Shown: piece by piece, positions 1 through 24,628 of the stretch
Layout: every line of letters starts with the position of its first letter
Position numbering within the stretch: position 1 is the stretch's first letter
From: Ananas comosus
Taxonomy: Eukaryota > Streptophyta > Magnoliopsida > Poales > Bromeliaceae
Direction: 5' to 3'
NCBI RefSeq assembly: GCF_001540865.1
Contig: NC_033639.1
Span: 4,273,858-4,337,857 of the forward strand
Length of the DNA stretch: 64,000 bases
Notes under the pieces: generated by a model
Database searches by the model: none
What the model was told of the DNA's origin: nothing
The model's input: the letters and a program-made list of their open reading frames with translations, nothing else
Program-made: the position numbers and the translations under genes

Positions 1-468
1 TGATCGAAAGGATTCAAAATCAATAATTTTTAATGGTTGATATCTGTCGTTTTCAAGTTTAACGGTGTAGAAGTATTCAAATCAGATGAAATTTTGATAC
101 AAAATTCTTTATACTATCTACAACAAGATCAATATTTCTGATCGAAAATTTTAGTGCTATATCACCACTTTTTATAGAATTTTTATTTCCAGCCGTTAAA
201 AATTATTAATTTTGAATTTTTTCGATTGCTACGAAAATAATATCGAAAAATCACAAAAATTATTTTACAGAAACTTCAAATACACTAGATCAAGTCTAAC
301 CGAGCAGATCGTCGATTCGGAAGTCCCATCATCGAAAATGGCTCAGGAGCACGGAGGGCTCCGTACTCCTGAGAGCACACAAGATCTACTCACATAGAGC
401 AGGGCTGCTGTGCTCTCAGGACTCAAGAGCACGGAGGGCTCCGTGCTCCTGAGAGCACACAAGATCTA
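1..468. mobile_element. MITE copy A, left end outside the window
   Basis: This stretch matches the inner and right-hand part of the ~550-bp MITE family seen complete at 12081-12627 and 12924-13461: a T-rich body with a 'cagccgtt' block, then a 'tcgtcgattcgga' segment, then the tip. The right tip is duplicated: the inverted motif GAGCACGGAG..CTCCGTGCTC occurs near 340-375 and again near 426-456. No coding capacity is seen. Its left end lies before base 1. Confidence 0.6.
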
Positions 469-469
469 C

Positions 470-529
<60 letters not shown>
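469..529. repeat. (TA)n(GA)n compound microsatellite
   Basis: About 12 TA units are followed by about 18 GA units, lying exactly between MITE copy A and the next short MITE. The same TA-then-GA order recurs at other MITE borders in this window. Confidence 0.95.
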
Positions 530-533
<4 letters not shown>

Positions 534-744
534 TAAAATACTCTCAAAAGCATCAAGGGGTTGGTGTTTTTGAGTTTTTAGTAATTGGATGGAGAGATGC
601 AGGGTTGAGATGATGATGGTAGGTGGAGGTAGGTGGAATAGTATTTGATCTAAAGGTTATTAGTAATCAAGAAATAGATCCAAGGGCTAGAAACTCAAAA
701 GCACCAAGGGTTTGTTGCTTTTGAGAGTATTCTAGCTCAATTCT
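530..744. mobile_element. Short (~215 bp) MITE bounded by microsatellites
   Basis: The ends are inverted: 'aatactctcaaaagca' near 537 and 'tgcttttgagagtatt' near 715. It belongs to a short family separate from the ~550-bp one; relatives lie at about 11880-12065, 12660-12868 and 13541-13690. No open reading frame of note. Confidence 0.5.
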
Positions 745-768
745 ATATATATATAGAGAGAGAGAGAG

Positions 769-1306
769 TCCGATTACTGTACTCTTATGAGTACGATCGT
801 CCTCGTACTCATAAGTCATTTTTTATAATAGAGCTTCCGAGTCGACGATCGATACAGTTAAACGTTATTTAGAACATTTAAAACTTCTAGAAATCAAATT
901 TCATAATTTTTCGACATCATTTAACTTACGATCAAAAGGTCACAAAATTGACAATTTTTAACGACCGGTATAAGATATTTGCCAGCTTAACGATGTAAAA
1001 AAATCGGAATCGATTGAATTTTTTATAAAAAAAATTCTATTCACTACCTAAATAGAGATTAATAACTCCGATCTTAAATTTAAGGATCTGATCATCTATC
1101 TTTAAGACGTCGTTCAATTTTGACCGTTCATTTTATACCTGCTTGATGGAATTTATTATGATTTCGAAAAAATTACGATATTTATTTTCCAGAAGTTTCA
1201 AATACTCTAGATCATATTTAACAAAGTGGATGTCGATTCAAAAGCTCCATTATCGAAAGCAACTTATGCGTACGAAGAGCTCTATACTCATAAGAGTATA
1301 GTAACC

Positions 1307-1310
<4 letters not shown>
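769..1310. mobile_element. MITE copy B (~540 bp)
   Basis: The two ends are inverted copies (tactcttatgagta at the left, and the same motif inverted at about 1290-1303). The left tip is itself a hairpin, atgagtacga..tcgtactcat. The body shares 'aaatttcataatttttcgac' with copy D. It sits between a (TA)n(GA)n tract (745-768) and a (CT)n(TA)n tract. Non-coding. Confidence 0.65.
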
Positions 1311-1342
<32 letters not shown>

Positions 1343-1365
1343 TCTATATATATATATATTATATA
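1311..1365. repeat. (CT)n(TA)n compound microsatellite
   Basis: A CT tract (the complement of the GA tract on the other side of copy B) runs into a TA tract and separates MITE copies B and C. Confidence 0.9.
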
Positions 1366-1937
1366 GTGCCGTAGGAATGCTTATGGAGCACGGAGGCTCC
1401 GTGGGGACTCAATCCACTCTTTGTTTTCGATGTTCGACTTTCGAATCGAGATCGGCGATCCGTAGACTTGATCTATGAGTATGTGAAGTTATCTAGAAAA
1501 TAAATTTTAGCGATTTGTTCGATATCATTTGCCTAGTGATGCAAAGCGCGGTCAATAATCATACGCTGAAAATCCAAAAACTTACCAATATGATTGATAG
1601 ACAATAAATTTTAGGTCAAAGTTGTTGATTCTGTGTTTAAGTATGTAATAGAGAATTTTTATCAAAATTTCATGTGATTTGGATATTTCTAACAGCACGA
1701 CCGTTAAACCTTGCAACCGGCTCACCACGCGCCGTTAAATATTATTGATTTTGAGCCCCTTCGATCAAACAGGCAAATGAATAATCAAAAAATCAATAAA
1801 TTTATTTTTCTAGGTATTTCAATTACCAGATTCAATACTGCTAACGGAGCGATCGTTCGATTCGAAAGTCCAAATCATCAAAACAACTTGAATCACTTAA
1901 GGCCCGGGTTGCTTCTATAAACATACCAGGCGCACTA
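1366..1937. mobile_element. MITE copy C (~570 bp)
   Basis: It starts with a small hairpin, ggagcacggaggctccgt, and has the family body (tcgatgttcgactttcgaatcga, a 'cgccgttaa' block and an 'agtccaaatcatc' right arm). An ORF at 1711-1920 is chance. It is followed by a long TA tract. Confidence 0.6.
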
Positions 1938-1982
1938 TATATTAATAATATATATATATATATATATAATATATATATTATA

Positions 1983-2022
<40 letters not shown>
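1938..2022. repeat. Imperfect (TA)n tract
   Basis: An almost uninterrupted TA/TATAT tract forming the right border of MITE copy C. From 2023 to 2412 no gene or repeat could be recognised; this part is downstream of the spermidine synthase stop codon and probably includes its 3' untranslated region. Confidence 0.9.
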
Positions 2023-2024
<2 letters not shown>

Positions 2025-2412
2025 GCACTATAGTTTTAACTAATTGAACGCTGGGTAGGTAAGCTTGCGCCAAATTGATACCTCATTTTTTCGAATTATC
2101 TCTACAAACAGTCTAAGAATGGTAAGAATAAGCAATTATTGAGAAAAACAGTAATGCTAAAATCACACAAAATTCTGCCAAATGGTCTACATGAAAATTT
2201 TCTGCCATTAGAGAGCAGAGACCTCTCAGGTGGAAATCACTGTAGAACATGTGTCAGCGAACCGCACACTGGCGTCGCATAAGCATAATAGATAAAAAAA
2301 AAAAAAATGTAATCTCAAACAGTCTACTTGAAAGGAGACAATAAATAAATCCTCCACCCTACAACTCTCCCTGATGATCTGCATGGACAAAGCCAGTAGC
2401 ATCATAGATGCC

Positions 2413-14881
<12,469 letters not shown>

Positions 14882-14959
14882 CACCCCCACACCACACCAC
14901 ACCACACCTCTCTCTCTCTCACGCACACTCACACACCACGTTGTACGATCGCTTTGTTT

Positions 14960-14990
<31 letters not shown>

Positions 14991-15411
14991 CAGAGAGAAG
15001 TATACGGAGGGAGGGAGACGAAGGGGAATGGGGAAGGAGGGGAATCGCACAAAGTGGGAGCGGGATGGGGAGCGTCGGCTTTATTCTTATTCTTATTCGA
15101 TCTATTGTATGTATTGAAATCCCGATCCGTGTTGACAAATCGGAGTGACGCGTATTTTTTAAGGTTAGGGTAATGATAAGGCTCTCAATTAGGGTTTACT
15201 TTGGTGGGGGCCGCCCGCCCGAATACGGCGACCGCTTTTTCGTCCTTTACGGGATTCCCCCTTCCCACCATACCTCTTTCCGTCTTTCCCCACCCCGCAT
15301 TTCTATGCCGAGTGAGGGGCCCGTCAATATTTTCACTGAACCGTGGAAGAAGTTTTTATTTATTATTTATTCTTTTTTATTGGCAACCACCTGTCGGTGC
15401 AATGATATTAT
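14882..15411 (-). promoter_or_regulatory. SPDS 5' leader and proximal upstream region
   Basis: All DNA between the SPDS start codon and the border of MULE-1. It contains a CT/GA tract (14913-15000) that, on the sense strand, is a pyrimidine-rich leader, and an AATAAGAATAAGAATAAAG run on the minus strand (about 15080-15100) that may include a TATA-like site. No transcription start can be fixed by eye. The whole core promoter must fit here or within MULE-1. Confidence 0.5.
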
Positions 15412-15532
15412 GGGTTTTTTTTTGAAAATAACTTTGTAGAATTTTATAATTAGCAAAATAATTTTCTGAAAAATTTATTTATAAAATTAACCCTTCTTTC
15501 GCAACGTTGGCGTCACCTTAACTTTTTCTCGC

Positions 15533-15972
15533 AAAGACGGTGAATTGTTCACCGTCTTTGCATATGTCTCATGAAGGCGGTGAATGGTTCACCGCCTTCA
15601 TAAGACGGTAAACCATTCACCGCCTTTAGAGCAAATACACCCCCGCTTTCCTTACAAGGCCACCTTTCCAACTGCCATAGCTGTGCCCTCGAGAAGACGG
15701 TAAATGATTCACCGTCTTAACTAAGACGGTGAATCATTCACCGTCTTTATACTAAACCCCCCACCCAGTCAAATTTAGCCAAGTCCTGGAGGTGGGGCTA
15801 AAACAGAGATAAGACGATGAATAGTTCACCGTCTTATTAGTGCTGCAATAAAGACGGTGAAGTATTCACCGTCTTTAGTGTAAACACCCGCTAGCGGGGA
15901 CCTAGATAAGACGGTGAATCGCTCACCGTCTTCACCCTACTTAATGAAGACGGTGAACAATTCACCGTCTTA
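15533..15972. repeat. Left TIR palindrome array of MULE-1 (nine units)
   Basis: Nine palindromes of about 25 bp: an 11-bp arm AAGACGGTGAA (or AAGGCGGTGAA), a 3-bp centre, and the complementary arm. They start near 15533, 15573, 15602, 15692, 15722, 15811, 15852, 15907 and 15946, separated by unrelated short sequences. When the left arm has GAC the right arm usually has GTC; when it has GGC the right arm has GCC. The unit near 15602 is a mismatch exception. Likely transposase- or host-factor-binding dyads or hairpins; this is inference. Confidence 0.9.
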
Positions 15973-16196
15973 TGTAAGTATACCCAGCCCCAGACCCCGA
16001 CACCTCTCCCTCCCTCTTCGCTCTCTTTCTCTCTCTATCTCTCTGTCTCTCTCTCCCTCTCTGCCCATCCCTCTCCAGGAGCCGCACCCCCGTCGCCGCC
16101 GCCCCTACCGACGTTGCCACCGCCAGTCGCCGTCGACCCATCAAGTCGCCGCCCGTGCCACAACAACCCATATTGCAAGTATAAACCTCTCTTAGC

Positions 16197-16490
16197 AAGT
16201 TTAAACTAGGTTTAAACCTAGTTTAAACATTTACACCCATTTTAAACTAGGTAACGTAGTTTATACCTAGTTTTTCACTTTTAAACCCAGTTTAAACTAG
16301 GTAACCTAGTTTTTCACTTTTAAACCCAATTTAAACTATGTTTACCTAGTTTAAACTATGTTTAAATCTAGTTTAAACTACCTAGTTTAAACTATGTTTA
16401 AACTAGATTTAAACATAGTTTAAACTAGGTTTAAAAGTTTAAATTAGGTTTAAACCTAGTTTAAACTTTTAAACCCAGTTTAAACTAGAA
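16197..16490. repeat. Tandem palindromic repeat built on GTTTAAAC / CCTAG
   Basis: About 290 bp made almost wholly of variants of TTTAAACTAGG and its complement CCTAGTTTAAA, forming many overlapping inverted repeats. It lies between the left TIR (with a CT-rich and GC-rich block at 15990-16160) and the transposase start codon, i.e. in the presumed promoter/leader. Confidence 0.9.
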
Positions 16491-17192
16491 CTATAGTAAC
16501 ATGAGAATTTTAGGACCATAGTAACACTCCCTTTATTTGCTTGTTGCAAACTTTCTATAATTTAGTTATCATTTCACTTAAGTTTAGTTTTCACAAATGA
16601 GAACATAGAGAATGCTGTTGATTTATTTTCTGTGTAGTTAAAATGGCTAGTCATCGGATGTCTCTTAGTGTTTATTGGGATGGACAGTTAGATATGGATG
16701 GAAATGGTTCCCGATATTTCGGTGGTCGAAAGAAATTGATCGCGATTCATTCAGACACAACCTATGCGAATTTTGAGAGGAGAATGTATCGTTTAGTAAA
16801 TTGTAATAGAGAAGAATGTTGTCTTAAATACACAATTCGATACCCTACGGGAGTGAATGAATATATTGCTCATGATATAGTAGATGATGAATTATTGGAG
16901 GGATTAATTGGATTGTTTGAATATTATGGATGTGTGTCGCTATACATAAAGAAAGATTTATATCCGTCAGAGACACAATATCCGTCGCAAGGCTATTACA
17001 CAAGTCTGCTACATAATAATATCGATGTGGGATTTCCGGAGAATCCAATTGGTGACCGTGAAGTTAGTAATGAACCAGGCATAAGAATGACAAGGTCAGT
17101 AATATATCTCAAGATTGCGGTGAATATTTTCTTTAATTATGAAATATTTTAATAAATTATAATTATAAATACTGCAAACAGAGTCAGTCTCC

Positions 17193-17345
17193 ACGTGCGC
17201 AACCCTCGACGTCACGTGCGCAACCCTCGACTTCACGTGCGCAACCCTCGACGTCACGTGTGCACGTATCGACGTCGCGTGCGTAACCCTCGACGTCACG
17301 TGTGCACGTATCAACGTCACGTGCGCAACCCTCGACTTTACGTGA
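17193..17345. repeat. Minisatellite of ACGT/CACGTG cores inside the transposase intron
   Basis: About eight tandem units of ~20 bp, consensus like cacgtgcgcaaccctcgacgt, with variants cacgtgtgcacgtatcgacgt. Each unit contains CACGTG or ACGT cores, which are the recognition cores of plant bZIP and bHLH factors. It lies within intron 17095-17468. Confidence 0.88.
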
Positions 17346-17550
17346 CAAACCCACGATATTTCATACACCTAATGAAAATTACGATTGGGGGTAAAAAATT
17401 TTTTGATTATTTAATTAATAGTAAGTGAAATTTTACCTAATATAGTAAACATTCGGGACCTATTACAGGCTATCTACGTCCTATACAAATTGGAATGAAG
17501 TTCTTGATAATACTGTCGATGAAGGAGATGATAATGACGGTAATAAGAAC

Positions 17551-17649
17551 GATGCACCCATTCATAATAATGGTGATCAGGAGGATGCACCCATTCATGA
17601 TGACAACAATTAGGAGGATGCACCCATTCATGAGGACGACGATTAAAAT
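17551..17649 (+). repeat. Three 33-bp tandem coding repeats in the transposase
   Basis: Units start at 17551, 17584 and 17617 with gatgcacccattcat and encode an acidic peptide like DAPIHDDN. The codon that is CAG in unit 1 (17578) is TAG in unit 2 (17611) and TAA in unit 3 (17644), so two of the transposase stops arose by C-to-T and G-to-A changes. Confidence 0.9.
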
Positions 17650-20303
17650 GATCTAGCTGTTGACATTGAAGATGATCACGATGGTAGATTAAATTGCCTT
17701 GCGAATGCCATTTACAGTTTGAATGACGACCCGCATGTAAACAACAAATATGTAGACAATCCTGACGAGGAACTTGATTTTATTGACCATCCGGAGCAAT
17801 TTTCTATGGATAACAATTGGATACAACAGCATGTTGTGAATTCGAGTGAGTTTGATGTTAGACGTACCAATTCCGATCTACCTAGCATTGACGAGACTTG
17901 GCTCCATAAAATCTTTAATGATCAGGCATCTTTAATGGGCGCTTTAGATCGATGGCACATTACTCACAATATTTAGATGAAGATTTTGAAATCCACCAAA
18001 ACAACTTATACAGTGAAATGCACAGTTGAGGGATGTCCTTGGAGGTTACACGCTTCGGTTCCTAAGGATGCAACATATTTCAGAGTTAAGACATATGCGG
18101 GTCAACACACTTGTGTTATTCCAATGCTAAATGCGGCGCACCGTAATTGTACTTTAAATCTCATATGCCAAGTAATTCTCCCGTTAATGAAGACAAGACT
18201 TAATATGACGCCAAAAGAAGTGCAAGAAATGGTGCGATCCACTTTGCATGTTCAAATAAATTATTGGAAGGCATGGTTGGCAAGGAGCAAAGCATTACAG
18301 ATTATTTACGGGAACTGGGAGCAGTCATACACAGACTTGCCTCGGTATCTTACTATGCTGCAGAGTACTAATCATGGAACTTTTTGGCGGCTTGATCATA
18401 TATGGCCATCAGATGGAATATGTTAGTTTGGTCGTGTTTTTTGGTTATTTGCTCCTTCTATTCATGGATTCGCACATTGTCGGCCGGTGGTGAGCATTGA
18501 TGCGACTCACTGGTATGGCAAATACGAAGGCCATGCATTGATAGCGATGGCTGTCGATGCAAATGATAGCATTTTTCCCTTACTTTTGTAATTTGCGAAG
18601 GCGAAAATGGTGGAAGTTTGCGTTTGTTTTTACATAACTTGCAACATTATGTTATACGCAATCGATCGGTTTGTTTTATATCTGATAGATTTAGTGGCTT
18701 AAAGGAAATAGTGGCTGAGTTATATCCTACGCGACAGAGGCATGCACACAGGTGGTGTCTTCGACACATGAAAGCAAATATGGCTAAGCGGTTTAAAAAT
18801 GAATCGTTATTAGACAAATTCTATAGTATCGGCAGTGCTCCAACATCGGTACAATATTATAAACTAAAAGAAGAGTTACTCGCGCTAGATCAGGATGTTT
18901 GGAAGTGGGTTGATGAGCTCGAAGTATACAAAGAGTATTGGGTGTGGGCATTTGATAGAGGGCGACGCTTCGGGTTGATGACCACCAATATGTCCGAGAG
19001 TTTAAATGGGGTACTTAAGGCAATTCGTGCTCTCCCTATAACGGCATTTGTCGCGGAAACTTTTTACAAACTTAATAGTTATTTTTTAAAACATCGTGAA
19101 AATGGTGAAAGTATGACGGCCACGTTAGCACCTAAAATACAAAGTCGGATTACGATGAATATGGTGATGGCGCGGAGACACATTGTATATCGATTTGGGC
19201 CTATTGAGTTTGAAGTCAAAACAGGACACTCCGATTACAATGTTATCCTGAATAGACCATAAGCGCATTGTGATTGCGGCGAATTCAAGCTAACGGGCAT
19301 ACCTTGCTTGCATCTTTTAGCAGTTTGCAGTAATTCACAAAGAATAATAGATTATCATAGTCTTTGTTCCCATTAGTATACTGTAGAGTGTTATCGCCAG
19401 ACATACGCACCGCTTTTCCATCCAGTTCCAGACAGGCGCTACTGGCCACGACCCCTGGGCCCACCAATTGTACCGCCTCCAGTGAGAAGGAAGAAAGGTC
19501 GACCACGATCAACACGTATTCGTAATATAATGGACGCAACCAGTGGTCGACGAACAAAATGCAGCATTTGTAAGCAGGAAGGTCATTATAGAAATACCTG
19601 TCCACAGAATACAGAGAGAGCACAACAATGACGTCGACGTAGGACTTGTTACCTAACTTACTAGTATTTATTAAACTTTCAATATTCCAATATTCAATGC
19701 GCTTTTTGATAATATGTTACTAATTACAAATTCTTTAAAATTGCAGATGGTAGATCTAGAGGAGAAGGCGGGACCGGTTGATGAGTCCATCCTGATAGAG
19801 CAGCATCTACATAGGTCTTCATTTATCACGATTGAGGTCAGAGCAAGAATTATTTCTCTAAAAGTTATCTTAAGTATTAATGCATATAAATGTTGTTCTA
19901 ACTAAATTTTTGTCACTATAGGGATATCGCGGGGTTCAGTTCATAGAGCATGGCCGCAAATTAAACCAGTGGGATCTTGATCATCCAGCCGTGCTAGATC
20001 TGCTACGACAGTCTGGATTCTATTATATCTCTCGACTTAGGCGTCTGCAACTGGATCAGTCTTTATTAGAAGCTCTGGTCGAGAGATGGAGACGGGAGAC
20101 CCAGACATTTCACTTCCGCCACGGTGAGATGATGATTACACTTCAGGATGTGGCGGTTATTTCTGATCTTCGTATCGATGGAGCGCCTGTCACGGGGACT
20201 ACAGTGTATCCGTGGCCAGAGATGTGTCAGGCACTTTTAGGGGTTGTGCCGGATGACATCCGAGCTAGGCAGATTAGATTAGATTGGATATACCAGCACT
20301 TTT

Positions 20304-22843
20304 TGTCACGCCCCGCCTCGAAACCACTACCGATTTGGCACGGTTCGGCCGCGGCGACGGACCGCCGAACACCCACTTCCTTGTCACTTGTTACAGTAAC
20401 TTGTAATAATAAGCTTGTACTTAGCTTAAGCAATCGTACTATCATTTGGAAATGATATACTACGTACGTAAGTAATATGTACTAATACCCGTATCATCGT
20501 ATCTAAAGGAAATACAGAAATTACGAAACTCTATAGATAGATAGATAGATGGACAACAACGAACACGGGTGAACCTGGATCACCCCTCTAGCCGTCTCAG
20601 CCGCCGGCTCGGGTGACCCTTGATACCTTCTATCAAGAGTGGGGTGAGATAAAGGTCACCATCCAAGTCCCGACGTCTCTCTCCTGGCGCCGTTCCCGCA
20701 GCGCGGGCTGGTCACTCTGGCACCATCATATCATCGAAAGGAAAAACGTAATCAGTGGATACATAACTCTCTCTAAGAACATCCACTCCAACCTCTCGAT
20801 ACATAAAACCTACTTTTTACTACATTACTTACATTGATTACATTATCAATCATTTAATGAGAGAAATAAAGTGAACAAATAGAGCACCTAATGAACGAGA
20901 AGACCAACAACCGTGACAAACACGGGAGCAACTTACACATACAAATCTTAAATTTAAGGACCCATTTAAGAACATGTGTAAGGACAACAACTCGGAACTC
21001 GCCCGTCCCCTCCACGACAGGNCACCCAAGCCCGGGACCGTCTGCGGACCTCCAAGTGGTCCGGACCTCCAAGTGGTCCTAGTCGCGCGACACTCCGGAG
21101 TACTCGACGACAATCCCCTCCATGTGGGGATCGGATGGCTATGCCACCCTGAACGCAGACTGTGAGCTAGATCTATCCTCTTCAAGTGAGGACACTCTAC
21201 AACTAGAGTCAATACCCAATCGAATCCTCTCCAAGTGAGGACGCCCTACACAAGGGTCAACGACTATCGCGGAATCATTGGTTCCCGACATTCATGCAAT
21301 GTTATTTAGTTTTCTAAATTCATTGTTCACAAGGCATTCTCTAAGGGATCCACCTATCCCTAGGTCCTTCGACCTCTAGTGTTATTTACACTACGTTAAT
21401 GCCACTCGTTATCATTCAATATTTGGATGCCACTCGTTTGTTCTTTGACAATAACACTACTTTCTATGTCATCAATACCCCCGTCGGGTTCATCTCTATC
21501 TTTAGCATCATAGGATCCACGTTCCGACCCAATCCTCACCTATCTAGTTACCAAGCGTTCCAAGTACACTAGGTTATCATTTAGAAAGCATAAGGATGGA
21601 GCTACCATGCAATCCTACAATGCAACATGTAAGAGATGAGATTAAATGCAATCTAAGACATAGAAAGGAGTTCGAAAGTTTCGGATGACACCCCCCACCT
21701 TGTTACCAATGTAGAGGCTTTGGAAATTCTTGTCGGCGAGCTTTGCAAAAAGGCTTTAGCCTTCCTCGCCCGAATCAATGCTAGCCCGGCCCAATTTTGC
21801 CGAGAACTCCACGTCGGTTCGCCGAATGCCAAAATCGACTTCGCCCCCGCGTTTTGGGACCTATCAATAGGGTTTCCAAGGCTTCAAATGAGATCAATCT
21901 CATACATTTACAAAAACCTCATTTTGGAACCCTAGATTTGCACCTATAGCAAATCACCCCATAAATCCCTAGATTCTTGGGATTGATCTATTTAGAAGCT
22001 TGCTTAGGGTCCATTTGACCCATTCCAAGGCATAAAACCCAAAGACCCTAAGTTCTAGAAGCTAGGGTTAGTAGCTTACCTCAAGAGCTACTCCAATGGG
22101 AAGAGGAGAGGGAGTTGGAGGTGCTCAAAGCCTTCCTCTTGATCTCCTTCTTCTTCTCCTTCCTTATCTTCCTCTTCTTTTCCTTCCTCTCCTTCTTGTT
22201 CTTCTTCTCCTTCTTTCCTTTCTAGAGAGAGAGAGAGAGCAAGAGAGAAATGAAAGTGAGAGAGAGAGGAAATGAGAGAGTGTGAGGGAGAGAGAGGGCT
22301 CAGCCCACTCAAATAAATGCCATTTTGCACAAAAGCCCCTCAACTTTCACCCCTGTGCACTGCCCTTACTGGGCAGTTTTCGCGCGGAGGGACCGGTCTC
22401 CCCGACTTGGGACCGGTCCCCGAGAGCTTCCCTCGGGCGCACGCGTTCGGGAACCGGTCTCTCCCCGGGAGACCGGTCCTCGGGAGACCGGTCCTCACCT
22501 GAGAGACCGGTCCCCGAGAGCTTGATTTTCAGGACTTAGCTAATTTTTGGCATCTCACACTTGGGCCACGTTCGGGAACCGGTCCCTCACCACCAGGGAC
22601 CGGTTGCATCACGCAACCCCGCAACACCCAGCCGAGGGAACCGGTCTCTCACCTGCAGAGACCGGTCCCCGAGAGCAACTTCTGCCCAATGATGCCATTT
22701 GCCTCATTTGCTCTCGCGGACTCAACTCCAAGGCACTCTTTGTGCTTTGGACATTCTCAACTCCCACCAAGGGTTTACTTGCGACAATCAGTCGATCCTG
22801 GGTGAAGTACAATCCTCGTATTTCGAGAATTCACTTCCTTACA
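20304..22843 (-). mobile_element. Solo LTR (2,540 bp) in the MULE-1 PMD gene
   Basis: Plus-strand ends are TGTCACGCCCCG and TTACA, with a 5-bp direct repeat CTTTT on both sides (20299-20303 and 22844-22848). Other copies show a polypurine tract just before the TGTAACA end, so the sense strand here is minus. It contains a GATA run near 20535, CT/GA-rich DNA at 22135-22300 and an ACCGGT-centred array at 22380-22680. No internal region remains, the usual result of LTR-LTR recombination. One N at 21022. ORFs inside are low-complexity artefacts. Confidence 0.88.
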
Positions 22844-24628
22844 CTTTTATCATATATATTTGGATGCCCCGGCTAGATTAGTTGCAGCCACAGCACGTGC
22901 ATATATGTTATATCAGATTAGCTGTAGTCTATTTTCAAACCCCACCGGATATGGAGTTCACCTTAAGTGGCTGCCATTTATAGCGGATTTTGATGCATGT
23001 GGCGGTTTAGCCTGGGGTGCAACAGCACTGGCCTATCTATATCGAGCATTGGGATCGGCTGCATTAAAAGGAAAGGTCGAATGCTGTTGCTTCGCGACAT
23101 TAGTACAGGTATTATGAGTAATATATAATAATTGTTATATAAAGCTTCTCCTTTTTAATTTCACTTGTTTAATTTATTGTCATTTATTTATAGATTTGGG
23201 CGTGGGACCATCTTCATGTCGGCCCACCTACTAGCGTTGGAGCTATTGCCGACATGGCTGATTGCCCTTTGGGTTGTCGATATGATATATGAATTTGATA
23301 CATATTACATTTCTATATATACATTTGCAACTAACACGTATACTTTTCCAATATTAGGTGGACGAACGCCGGCGTGTTACGTTTTGGAGCAAACGTTAGA
23401 ACAACAGATATTGAATTCTACCAAGATGAGTTAGATCAGCAGAGAAAGTCCCAGGTACGTATTAATGCTACCAATTTTTTTAATATACAACCGTATTAAT
23501 GCATTCAGCTGACTATTATTGGCTTTTTCATAGATTACATAGCGGCCGTACACAGATGCTATTATAGATGCGCTATCGGCATTCTATGTACAGGGCAGTG
23601 AGGTATGGTGATCGAGGACGACACTGATTTCTTTTCATATCGTTGAGCTTCACGTGCCGGATCGAGTCCTACGGCAGTTTGGTCTCCACCAGCATATACC
23701 CATTCAGGTGGAGACCATCCGTCGCGTCACATCTCAGGGGGCGGCCAGATGAGGATTGGACCCATTTTCATGCTGCACACATCAAGAGATGAGGACAAAG
23801 ATTACAGGCCATTATTGACCAGCATCCGATTGTCGATGATGACTCGGTACAGGCGACTTCTATTTATATGGAGTGGTATTGGCAGATCACGAGAAGATGG
23901 ATTTCTCGTCCAGTACAGCGTCCACTATTGACTTACCAGCCTCGGGGCCAGATCGAGAGAGCTTTGGTACGATCACTCATATGCTAATTATTTTTTTAAT
24001 CATATATATATTATAGATTGCCAAAAGTGAGTTTTTATCGATAATGCAGGTAGACGCATTACGACAGTCTCAGTATAGCATCGGACAGCTAGTTCGTGAT
24101 CAACCTTCTTACGATACGATGCTGGAGATATTGACGGGCATGTATGCCCACATTGAGTCAGTACTGGAGTACATTCCTTTCATACCTATTGCCGCTGATA
24201 TCGGAGGTCGAGATTTTGGTCATGCCTCGACATCGGGTCATCACAAGAGACAATCACCGACATCTACTGGATCATACTCGAGATCGAGCCTGCGAGTGTC
24301 ACGATCTCCATCTCCTACTGATGTTGCAGATATGCCCGCCGCCCCTTCAAGATTTCCTTCTTGCCATTGGACTTGGACTCGCTTCCGCCGCCAGTCTCTC
24401 GAGAGCACTTTAGATTAGTCTACTATTGACGTCATGCCGCGTCATCATGACAGGCCCGCCTAGCATCTACATCGGCCACTATCGAGGGTGATCGACCTGA
24501 GCCAGAGGAGACTCATGCGATTCCGGAGCATCCCGAGGGCATTATCATTGCGGATCTCGATCAGATGGCCGGTATCGAGGCACTTGATGACGTACCTACT
24601 GCTGAGCTCGATGTACAGGGTGGCCGTA

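Larger units (their letters stand above)
16643..19631 (+). pseudogene. MuDR-type transposase of MULE-1, decayed
   Basis: Exon 1 (16643-17094) encodes a PB1-like N-terminal region (SVYWDGQLDMDGNGSRYF...). A GT-AG intron (17095-17468) joins in phase to the rest. Next come an acidic repeat region; a DNA-binding zinc region (KCTVEGCPWRLHAS, then GQHTC) at about 17990-18110; the DDE-type core with SIDATHWYGKYEG (first Asp, about 18495), FISDRFSGLKEI (second Asp, about 18680) and NMSESLNG (Glu, about 18990), with CLRH between; an intact SWIM finger CDCGEFKLTGIPCLH (about 19275); and a zinc knuckle CSICKQEGHYRNTC (about 19560). In-frame stops lie at 17611, 17644, 17974, 18424, 18589, 19260 and 19374, and a frameshift lies between 18589 and 18605. 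Not functional as written. Confidence 0.9.

Noticed and set aside
15533..15972. Regularly recurring short repeats that look like a CRISPR array
   Set aside because: Units are palindromes with very uneven spacing inside the end of a plant transposon; spacers are short, of variable length, and there are no cas genes.
22282..22876. ORFs encoding Arg/Pro/Gly-rich peptides (GTGLSP, RDRSPR type), also at 31012-31445, 33297-33716, 40930-41451, 57148-57389 and 61604-61924
   Set aside because: They are translations of the ACCGGT arrays in several frames and both strands; no frame is favoured.
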